A stretch of 11,674 bases of DNA from JAKACU01 sp021821185 (GTDB taxonomy: Bacteria; Bacillota; Bacilli; Alicyclobacillales; SLC66), in contig DAHWJX010000003.1 of assembly GCA_027343965.1 (NCBI GenBank), forward strand, positions 1 to 11,674. The letters are read 5' to 3'. The notes beneath the pieces are model-generated. The model saw nothing but the letters and a program-made list of their open reading frames with translations, was not told the origin of the DNA and made no database searches. This document shows positions 5,806-11,674 of this stretch, in pieces (the first letter of the stretch is position 1; the number at the start of each line of letters is the position of its first letter). Both the position numbers and the translations under genes were made by a program.

Positions 5806-6948
5806 CTAATCGGAATCGAAACTGTCAATGTGCAAAATCCTCGCGTAGAGATCTTCATAGTCATCTGCCGCACGTTGCCAAGTAAATTGCGTTTGCATAC
5901 GTTGTATGCCTTGTTTTGCTAATGTCTTGTACAAGCTTTTGTCAGCTAACAACGTATGCAACGACTTAGCCCATTGCAACGGATCTCTATAGTGTGTTAC
6001 AAAAATGCCAGTATCCACATGTAAACTTTCACGAAGCCCCCATGCACCACTTGCCACCATGGGTGTTCCAGACGCCTGCGCCTCTAATGCAACAAGTCCA
6101 AACGCTTCATCGACCTGCGAAGGACACACACAAACATCGGCTACGCGATACAAATCAGCTAACGTGTCACGCGCCACAAACCCAAGCCAATGCACTTTCA
6201 CATGACGAGCCAAACGATCCAATTTTTTGGCATAGTCGCCCGTCCGGGGATGTAGCCCTGCAACGATAACAATGACCTCCATCGCATAGCGTTGCCGCAA
6301 TTCTCGCAATGCTTCCAAAACGACGTGCAAGCCTTTGCGTTCAATGATTCGGCCCGTAAATAAAATAATCGGATAATGCATAGCATGGATGCGTTCACGC
6401 CACGCTGCTACGCGTTTAAAATCCTCATCGGATTGCGCCGGATGAAATAAGCTAACATCAACACCTGGATAAATTACGTTAGCATGAATGGCAGGAAACT
6501 TATGGTGCAGACGATCATATACAAACCCGCTATTAACCACAATGTCTTGCGCAGATTGTAACGCTCGCAGCGCATCGTCGGGCATAAGACGGGTTTCGTG
6601 AAGAAAAGTCATCGAATGCAGTCCAAGAACTAATGGCCTATGTAAATTCACCAAGGAGCGCAAATAAAGAGGGCGATTGTCAACTTGTATGATCGCTGGC
6701 AAAGGGTGCTTTTTTACGATATCGCCCAGCACCTTCGATGTAAAGCGTGATGTCTGTGCTTTGTCTAAAGCTTGTCGCGTATGATGCAAGGGATCACCAT
6801 AAAGCACTGAATCATGATAATAGAGATAAACACCTACACGTCGTCGTAACGCTCGCCATAAATCATAGAGATAGATCTCTACTGATGTCATCTGTGATGC
6901 ATTTATGTCCTTTGTCCCTGGTGTGATAAGCGCTACAGTCTGATTCAT
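5806..6948 (-). CDS. GT4-family glycosyltransferase, CotSA-like
   Basis: This 380-residue enzyme has the two-domain GT-B layout of family 4. The donor-binding half shows FTGRIIERKG (197-206), with the Arg and Lys that hold the nucleotide-sugar phosphates, and SQVDEAFGLVALEAQASGTP (277-296) with the E-x7-E motif (Glu281, Glu289). The N-terminal half carries ASQMTSVEIYLYDLWRAL in place of the usual Gly-rich loop, similar in layout to spore coat protein CotSA. It probably moves a sugar from a nucleotide donor to a polymer or protein in the cytoplasm or mother cell. I take ATG 6946-6948, preceded by GGGGGA, instead of upstream frame extension, which would run across the divergent gene's start. 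It is divergent from the second GT4 gene with 46 bases between starts. Confidence 0.88.
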   Translation of the reverse strand: MNQTVALITPGTKDINASQMTSVEIYLYDLWRALRRRVGVYLYYHDSVLYGDPLHHTRQALDKAQTSRFTSKVLGDIVKKHPLPAIIQVDNRPLYLRSLVNLHRPLVLGLHSMTFLHETRLMPDDALRALQSAQDIVVNSGFVYDRLHHKFPAIHANVIYPGVDVSLFHPAQSDEDFKRVAAWRERIHAMHYPIILFTGRIIERKGLHVVLEALRELRQRYAMEVIVIVAGLHPRTGDYAKKLDRLARHVKVHWLGFVARDTLADLYRVADVCVCPSQVDEAFGLVALEAQASGTPMVASGAWGLRESLHVDTGIFVTHYRDPLQWAKSLHTLLADKSLYKTLAKQGIQRMQTQFTWQRAADDYEDLYARILHIDSFDSD

Positions 6949-6994
6949 CCGCGTTCCCCCATCTTGCCGCCATACAGAAAAGGAGGTGCAAGCG

Positions 6995-8059
6995 TTGCGT
7001 ATTTTGGTGTTAACGACTGAATATGAGCCTACAATCATTGGTGGTCTCGGGGTCGTCGCTTCACAACTTGCCGCTCAATTATCTACGTTTGAACATGAAG
7101 TGGTCATCGTAACCAAAGGGATAAAACAGTCCATCGACGACCGTAGAATAGGGCGCATGCGGGTGATTAGGGTTCCCAAGTGCGTTAAACACGATGTTGT
7201 ACCTTATCTAAAAAAACGTGTACTTCCCATCGACATGATCCACGTCCACAGCATTCAGTGGGATGAGGTAGCTATTGCCCTTAAGGAATTATGCAAAGTC
7301 AGAACCCTATATACCTGTCATTCGCTGATCACATTAGAAAAATTCCAATCTAAGTTTGCGAAGACGATGCAAGAGCGACAGCAACAGCTCTTACGGCACT
7401 GTGATGTCGTGGTTTCACCAAGTTTATGGCAAAAAGACCAAATTGATACGATGCATCTCACTTCTAAAAGCGTTGTCATTCCAAACGGCGTAACTTTATC
7501 GCCTATCGCACCGCTTGATGCAAATAAACGTGATCTCGTCTTTGTTGGGCGACTAGTTCGTCTGAAAGGGATCGAGGATCTCTTAGCCGCCCTTGCGACC
7601 TACCCGCAAAAACATCCTGTTTCACTTGATGTCTACGGACGTGGGGAAAATCATTACGAAGCCAAATTGCTGCGGATGGCCAATAATATACGCCCACATC
7701 GGGTGCATTTTAGAGGCTTCCTTGACCACGAGCGGATGACACAACGGATGCGTTCGTATGGGGCGCTCATCATGCCAAGCAAAAATGAGTCTTTTGGCCT
7801 GTCTGCTCTCGAAGCGATGGGCTCTGGCATTCCTGTGTGCGCTTCTCGGCAAGGTGGGCTTGCGGAATTCGTCGATCGCAGTGTTGCGGCCGTGATCGAC
7901 CCCATTTCTCCAAAAACGATTCGCGAGAGTCTTGACGAACTGTTTCATGATAAAGAAAAAACAGCACAAAGACGAATGGCTGCCCATGAACGGGCAAAAC
8001 AATATGCTTGGAACCTAATCGCAAAACGTTACGAAAAGTTGATGGAAGAAATAAGGTGA
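6995..8059 (+). CDS. GT4-family glycosyltransferase, first gene of the plus-strand cassette
   Basis: This 354-residue enzyme has a clear GT-B fold. The N-terminus MRILVLTTEYEPTIIGGLG contains the Gly-rich acceptor loop (16-19) shared with glycogen-synthase-like enzymes. The C-terminal half has FVGRLVRLKG (183-192) and PSKNESFGLSALEAMGSGIP (261-280), with Glu265 and Glu273 as the E-x7-E pair. The start is TTG 6995-6997, 8 bases after a perfect AAGGAGG (6980-6986). A GTG at 6986 overlaps that site and is unlikely. It is only distantly like its divergent neighbour, so this is not a recent tandem copy. The next gene begins 5 bases after its stop. Sugar donor and acceptor cannot be read from sequence; a spore-coat or envelope glycan is inferred from the neighbours. 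Confidence 0.9.
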   Translation: MRILVLTTEYEPTIIGGLGVVASQLAAQLSTFEHEVVIVTKGIKQSIDDRRIGRMRVIRVPKCVKHDVVPYLKKRVLPIDMIHVHSIQWDEVAIALKELCKVRTLYTCHSLITLEKFQSKFAKTMQERQQQLLRHCDVVVSPSLWQKDQIDTMHLTSKSVVIPNGVTLSPIAPLDANKRDLVFVGRLVRLKGIEDLLAALATYPQKHPVSLDVYGRGENHYEAKLLRMANNIRPHRVHFRGFLDHERMTQRMRSYGALIMPSKNESFGLSALEAMGSGIPVCASRQGGLAEFVDRSVAAVIDPISPKTIRESLDELFHDKEKTAQRRMAAHERAKQYAWNLIAKRYEKLMEEIR

Positions 8060-8064
8060 GTGTA

Positions 8065-8859
8065 ATGGCGTCAAACTGTGCATGGTATCTTATCGATACT
8101 TGGAAAAATAAACCTCAAGGTCAGGTTTGGCGAGTAAAAGAACCTGGCGGAAAAGTAGGTTTTTTTAAATTTGCCTTCAAGGAACAATGGTATGACGCAG
8201 GCCCCATCGTAGGCAACGAATGGATAACCGCTACATTAGCGAAACGTACTGGATTTGATACGGCCGACTTAGATGTCGTCAGTATCCCGTATGGCAATAC
8301 ACTTCTTTCGGGCATTGTATCTATTCAAAAAGAGTTTTCTCCTATCGTATCATGGCGCAACTTAGATGCATCCGTGGCGCAACATCCTTATGAACACCTG
8401 CAAGATGCCGATAAGCTCTTTGGCGTGATCGCTTTTGATGCTTTTATCACCAACCTTGATCGTGGTTCAGGAAAAAACATTCTCTTTTATCGCCCCGACG
8501 ACCAACATCGCTTCGCGTTCTATCTCATCGATCATGGGTACGCATTATATGGATGTGAGCGAAAATGGGCAATACATTCGCCGATGGATGCTTATTGGCA
8601 TCACATTTGGAATTTTTATCACATTCCAAAAGGTTGGCAAATATTCGCGAGCAAACGTGTTTTACAACAGGCGATAGAGGCGATCCATTCACTCGATGAA
8701 TATGCAATACGGCATATTGTACATGACGTACCTGATCCACTCTATACCAAAGCCATGCAAAAAGATACGATCGCCATGTTGTTGTACCGCCAAAAGCACC
8801 TTGCTCACATGCTTGATGAATGGTTGCGTTACCGAGGTGATAAAGAATGCCTCGTGTAA
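8065..8859 (+). CDS. HipA_2-like family kinase (not a toxin-antitoxin HipA)
   Basis: This 264-residue protein shows the kinase core of HipA-like/PI3-4-kinase-like enzymes. It has a possible ATP lysine in GFFKFAF (Lys35), Glu52 in GNEW, a catalytic loop FDAFITNLDRGSGKNIL (124-140) with Asp132 and Asn138, and a metal-binding Asp156 in LIDHGYAL. The layout fits the short HipA_2 family of spore-formers better than classical HipA, which is about 440 residues and paired with the HipB repressor. No HipB-like gene is present. The ATG at 8065-8067 follows AAGGTGA, which contains the upstream stop, so translation is coupled to the GT4 gene. The 3' end overlaps the ATP-grasp gene by 13 bases. The target could be a sugar, a lipid headgroup or a coat protein. 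By analogy the CotS kinase accompanies CotSA in Bacillus, although CotS belongs to a different kinase family. Confidence 0.8.
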   Translation: MASNCAWYLIDTWKNKPQGQVWRVKEPGGKVGFFKFAFKEQWYDAGPIVGNEWITATLAKRTGFDTADLDVVSIPYGNTLLSGIVSIQKEFSPIVSWRNLDASVAQHPYEHLQDADKLFGVIAFDAFITNLDRGSGKNILFYRPDDQHRFAFYLIDHGYALYGCERKWAIHSPMDAYWHHIWNFYHIPKGWQIFASKRVLQQAIEAIHSLDEYAIRHIVHDVPDPLYTKAMQKDTIAMLLYRQKHLAHMLDEWLRYRGDKECLV

Positions 8860-9632
8860 CAAAAGGCCGTCTGCCAATTGGCAAATGGAAGAAATATCGT
8901 CTGTTATATCAAGATTCCGTCCTAAAATATCATCTACCTGAAACCGCAAGGTACCATCCTGCACAACTTTCTGTCTGGTTGCATCGCTTCCCTTGTATCG
9001 TGATTAAACCTGATACAGGAGAAGGCGGAGTCCATGTCGTTAAAGTATGTACGTTCGGAAACCGCTTGTTTGTCCATGATGGCAGAACCATTTGGTCAGT
9101 TCAGGCGTCCCCGTCTGCATACCGTCAATTACCACGATTTACACGTGATCAAGCGTGCGTTATCCAACAATATATTCCCTTGGTAACTGTGCACAATCGT
9201 CCTGTGGACATACGCGTGATCGTGCAACGAGCAGAGCATGGGCACTTTGAAGTGACCGGTACTTTTTGCAAGGCCGCCCCTGAAGGCACATTTGTAACGA
9301 ATGTTAAGCAAGGTGGCACCATTGGTTCCATCGGCCCCTATCTCTTGCAACTTGCAGGAGGCGATAAAAAGCGTAAAACATCTCTTGAAAAATCATTAAC
9401 GTCCCTATCTCTGCGCATTGGGACCACCTTGCAACGATCAAGCACGAATACCATTTATGGAATCGATTTTGGCCTTGATTCATCAGGTCACATTTGGATT
9501 ATCGAAGTCAACACGAAACCCAGTCTGCTTATCCTGGATGATATTGATCACGAAATGTATCGGCGAGCCTCTCATCTTCGCGCATGGAACCGCTCCAAAC
9601 TGCTCACGCTACAAGAGCAAGATGCCACCTGA
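8847..9632 (+). CDS. YheC/YheD-family ATP-grasp protein, short form
   Basis: This 261-residue protein is an ATP-grasp enzyme of the spore-coat-associated YheC/YheD type. Visible elements are VIKPDTGEGGVHVV (52-65) with Lys54 and the Gly-rich ATP loop, VIQQYIPL (105-112), the RPVDIRVIVQR strand (118-128), VTNVKQGG (150-157) and GIDFGLD with Asp207, then IIEVNTKPS (218-226) with Glu220 and Asn222 for metals. ATP-grasp enzymes join an acid to an amine or similar group through an acyl phosphate; the YheC/YheD substrate is unknown. Bacillus members are longer (roughly 360-450 residues), and this one begins almost at the ATP-grasp core, so the N-terminal domain is missing. The ATG at 8847 has GAGGTGAT at 8834-8841 inside the kinase gene, giving tight coupling. 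Confidence 0.87.
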   Translation: MPRVTKGRLPIGKWKKYRLLYQDSVLKYHLPETARYHPAQLSVWLHRFPCIVIKPDTGEGGVHVVKVCTFGNRLFVHDGRTIWSVQASPSAYRQLPRFTRDQACVIQQYIPLVTVHNRPVDIRVIVQRAEHGHFEVTGTFCKAAPEGTFVTNVKQGGTIGSIGPYLLQLAGGDKKRKTSLEKSLTSLSLRIGTTLQRSSTNTIYGIDFGLDSSGHIWIIEVNTKPSLLILDDIDHEMYRRASHLRAWNRSKLLTLQEQDAT

Positions 9633-9649
9633 GTGAAAGGATGTGTCGC

Positions 9650-9817
9650 ATGGAAAAAGACGAACAAAAACTCGGCATTGACCCGCACAATATTCACCGC
9701 GCCAACACCTTACCGTCAGCGCTACGCGTGGATAAGACCAACAACGTCAATGCTGAGGCCATTCGTTCCCAACAGTCTCAAGACTTTGTCATTAATCCTG
9801 GTCGTCAAAAAAGATAG
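9650..9817 (+). CDS. 55-residue hydrophilic orphan protein
   Basis: I do not recognise this protein. It is very polar, rich in Asn, Gln, Asp and Arg, has no Cys, Trp or membrane segment, and is probably disordered or a single short helix (33-45). The start ATG 9650 has AAAGGA (9636-9641) 8 bases upstream; an in-frame ATG at 9641 abuts the same site and would add three residues. The gene begins 17 bases after the ATP-grasp stop and ends 5 bases before the convergent menC, so it probably belongs to the cassette. Small polar proteins in spore-formers are often coat or core components, and an ATP-grasp neighbour could also use a small protein as substrate. Both ideas are inference. Confidence 0.6.
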   Translation: MEKDEQKLGIDPHNIHRANTLPSALRVDKTNNVNAEAIRSQQSQDFVINPGRQKR

Positions 9818-9822
9818 CCTTC

Positions 9823-10971
9823 TTACCACCCGAGCGACGAATTCGTATACACTTGTTTGTACACGGTTCGTCGTTCCACACGTGAAGGAATCACATTAGC
9901 ACCTATTCCAGGTTCAGTGCTAACAGCAAAAAGGCCAGGTGATGAGAACACAACTTGAGGTTCAATAATGTCTTCCTCAAAGTAGCGCGCACTAGGTGCA
10001 ATATCCCCTGGCAAACCCATCCCGTCCAAGGCGCTTATCGCGATATTGCAAAGCCTTCCAACGCCTGCCTCGAGCATACCGCCACACCATGTGGCAACAC
10101 CTTCATTTTCAGCCAAAGCAACGATGTCGCGCGCATTGGACAGTCCACCAACACGTCCGATCTTCACATTAATCACTCGGCATGCACCAATTTGCATCGC
10201 TTTTCTTGCATCATCAATCGTACGAATGCTTTCATCCAGACAAATCGGTGTCGACATTTGTTGTTGTAATGTCGCATGATCAACGATGTCATCATAAGCG
10301 AGCGGTTGCTCGATCATCATCAAAGCAAACTCATCAAGTGCTTTGAGCCTGGACAGATCTTGTAATGTATAGGCACTATTGGCATCGGCCATGAGCAAAA
10401 TATTCCCAAACTCTTTTCGAACCTGACGTATAACATCAACATCATAACCGGGTTTGATCTTGATTTTAATGCGGGCAAATCCCTGTGTCAGATAGCTTTC
10501 AATGCGGTGCAGTAAATCTCTTATCGTAGGTTCAATACCGATACTAATACCCGCTCGCACATGCGTTTTTGTGGCTCCCAACACTTTTGCAAGGCCCATA
10601 TTTTGCTCTTTACAATAGGCATCCCAAAGCGCGCCTTCAAGCGCCGCTTTGGCCATATAGTGCCCGCGAAAAGGACGGAGCAAATGGGACACTTCATCTG
10701 GATGAGCAAACTCATGGTGTAAGACAAGGGGGATAAAAAAATCACGCAAAACATGCACGGCTGTCATCGTCGTTTCCTCGAGATATAGTGGTTCTGAAAA
10801 AGCGGTGCATTCCCCATACCCAGTAGTACCGTCTAGTGTCGTCACCGTAATGAACACAAACTCTTTCTCGGTTTCCTGACCATAACTGGTTATAAATGGA
10901 TCTAGTAATGGCATCCGCAAAATACGTAATTCCACACTGCGCAATTTCAAGGTATAATGACTGGCAGACAT
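9823..10971 (-). CDS. menC: o-Succinylbenzoate synthase / N-acylamino acid racemase (enolase superfamily)
   Basis: This 382-residue enzyme belongs to the NSAR/OSBS branch of the enolase superfamily. The catalytic set is complete: Lys169-x-Lys171 in RIKIKIKPG, metal ligands Asp196 (MADANSAY), Glu221 (MIEQPL) and Asp246 (CLDES), and the second general acid/base Lys270 in NVKIGRVGG. GGMLEAGVGR (297-306) is typical of the NSAR/OSBS group. It dehydrates SHCHC to o-succinylbenzoate in menaquinone synthesis, and many relatives also racemise N-acyl (N-succinyl) amino acids. No other men gene is nearby, so either role is open. The ATG at 10969 has an extended AGGTGATC site just before it. The gene converges on the 55-residue orphan and diverges from fabH with 28 bases between starts. 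Confidence 0.92.
   Translation of the reverse strand: MSASHYTLKLRSVELRILRMPLLDPFITSYGQETEKEFVFITVTTLDGTTGYGECTAFSEPLYLEETTMTAVHVLRDFFIPLVLHHEFAHPDEVSHLLRPFRGHYMAKAALEGALWDAYCKEQNMGLAKVLGATKTHVRAGISIGIEPTIRDLLHRIESYLTQGFARIKIKIKPGYDVDVIRQVRKEFGNILLMADANSAYTLQDLSRLKALDEFALMMIEQPLAYDDIVDHATLQQQMSTPICLDESIRTIDDARKAMQIGACRVINVKIGRVGGLSNARDIVALAENEGVATWCGGMLEAGVGRLCNIAISALDGMGLPGDIAPSARYFEEDIIEPQVVFSSPGLFAVSTEPGIGANVIPSRVERRTVYKQVYTNSSLGW
10931..10958 (+). promoter_or_regulatory. Possible fabH promoter inside the start of menC
   Basis: On the plus strand a perfect -10 box TATAAT (10953-10958) lies 16 bases after TCCACA (10931-10936), which matches the -35 consensus at four of six positions. Transcription would start near 10965 and give fabH a leader of about 35 bases. 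The site lies within the first codons of the opposite-strand menC gene, so transcription of the two genes could interfere. Confidence 0.45.
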
Positions 10972-10999
10972 ATGATCACCTATTAGGAGTTGGTACCAA

Positions 11000-11674
11000 A
11001 TGGGGCTTTACGATGTATCCATCATTGCCACCGGTTCAAAAGTACCGGATGCCATTTTGACAAATGCTGATCTGGAAGCCATGGTCGACACCAATGATGA
11101 ATGGATTCGTACACGTACGGGTATTCGCGAAAGACGCCAATTGGGTAAAGATGAACCGGTAACCGACATTGCGATTGCAGCTGCCAAAAATGCTATTGAT
11201 GCCGCTGGTATTGATCCGACTGAGATCGATCTGATCATTGCTGCTACTTTTACGACAGACTTGATGTTCCCTCCGCTTGGTTGCATGATCCAACGTGGCA
11301 TTGGCGCAAAAAATGCGGTGGCCTTCGATACCAATGCCGTTTGCGCCGGGTTTTTGTATGCCATGATACAAGGTGCCCAATTTTTGCAAACCGGCGCTTA
11401 CAAAACAGCGCTGATCGTTGCGGCGGAAGGCATTACCCGCTATATCGATTACACCGATCGAAATTCCTGTATCTTGTTTGGAGACGGTGCAGGAGCTGCC
11501 ATCTTGCAGTCAACACCACGTGCAAAGGAGCTTGATCAGCCGCAAAAAGGGCTCATTGACTTTGACCTTGGATCCGATGGAAGCCGTGTGGACGTCGCGT
11601 TTTGCCCACGTCCCACGGCTCCTTCATCATGGCTTGACACACTTAGCAACCGAGAAGATGTCACCCCCTACATC
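11000..11674 (+). CDS. fabH: Beta-ketoacyl-ACP synthase III, N-terminal part
   Basis: The frame is open from ATG 11000 to the window edge, so 225 residues (about two thirds of the protein) are present. FabH starts fatty acid synthesis by condensing an acyl-CoA with malonyl-ACP. Family features are DTNDEWIRTRTGIRERR (30-46), the active-site Cys115 in DTNAVCAGFLYAM, and FGDGAGAAIL (160-169). The catalytic His and Asn lie beyond the edge. The ribosome binding site AGGAG (10985-10989) is 10 bases from the ATG, slightly long. fabF, fabD or acpP are not visible, so whether it is the main primer enzyme for branched fatty acids or a specialised copy cannot be told. It is divergent from menC. Confidence 0.93.
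   Translation, partial: MGLYDVSIIATGSKVPDAILTNADLEAMVDTNDEWIRTRTGIRERRQLGKDEPVTDIAIAAAKNAIDAAGIDPTEIDLIIAATFTTDLMFPPLGCMIQRGIGAKNAVAFDTNAVCAGFLYAMIQGAQFLQTGAYKTALIVAAEGITRYIDYTDRNSCILFGDGAGAAILQSTPRAKELDQPQKGLIDFDLGSDGSRVDVAFCPRPTAPSSWLDTLSNREDVTPYI

Noticed and set aside
6971..6978. CATACAGA as a sigma-E -10 box for the glycosyltransferase cassette
   Set aside because: Transcription would start inside the ribosome binding site at 6980-6986, and no -35 element lies at the needed distance.
5806..8059. Duplicated glycosyltransferase pair
   Set aside because: The two GT4 proteins share only family motifs. Their N-terminal halves and acceptor loops differ, so no recent duplication is supported.
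8065..8859. HipBA toxin-antitoxin module
   Set aside because: There is no HipB-like helix-turn-helix gene, the kinase is too short for classical HipA, and it lies within a biosynthetic operon.
9802..9840. Terminator between the 55-residue gene and menC
   Set aside because: Only a 5-bp outer stem (TCGTC/GACGA) with a long loop and a weak A/T inner stem can form, which is not convincing in either direction.

Overview
The window looks like a chromosomal segment of an endospore-forming Firmicute of medium GC content. Evidence: a start of ribosomal protein S21 typical of Firmicutes, strong GGAGG-type ribosome binding sites with frequent TTG and GTG starts, a spore-coat-style glycosyltransferase/ATP-grasp cluster, an NSAR/OSBS-type MenC and a FabH. 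Bacilli is likely; a family near Alicyclobacillus is only a guess. There are no rRNA or tRNA genes, insertion sequences, phage genes or CRISPR arrays. Coding density is high, and the longest stretch without a gene is about 135 bases (86-220).

Region 1 (1-2637, minus strand) runs in the order NYN-domain protein, stand-alone DUF294 nucleotidyltransferase, DEDDh 3'-5' exonuclease, then rpsU. The first three are closely spaced and look like one operon of nucleic-acid enzymes. rpsU has its own near-consensus promoter in the gap after the exonuclease. Region 2 (2729-4335) holds an unrecognised basic 103-residue protein on the plus strand. It converges on a VTT/DedA-like membrane protein, and one perfect 11-bp palindrome forms the ends of both genes. 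Peptide deformylase lies upstream of the membrane gene. Region 3 (4404-5738) is an ammonium transporter whose first pore histidine is replaced by glutamate.

Region 4 (5806-9817) is the most distinctive part. A CotSA-like GT4 glycosyltransferase on the minus strand diverges from a tight plus-strand cassette: a second GT4 enzyme, a HipA_2-like kinase, a short YheC/YheD-type ATP-grasp protein and a 55-residue orphan. The genes are separated by 5 bases, a 13-base overlap and 17 bases, so coupled translation is likely. From families, not from direct evidence, the cassette probably builds or modifies a glycan or other polymer on the spore coat. Region 5 (9823-11674) has an enolase-superfamily MenC (o-succinylbenzoate synthase / N-acylamino acid racemase) divergent from a FabH that runs off the window. 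The two start codons are only 28 bases apart, so each promoter probably overlaps the other gene.

Most housekeeping genes here are ordinary. The items most worth a second look are the glycosyltransferase-kinase-ATP-grasp cassette with its small orphan, the Glu/His ammonium channel, the NYN-nucleotidyltransferase-exonuclease trio, and the shared palindromic end of two convergent genes.
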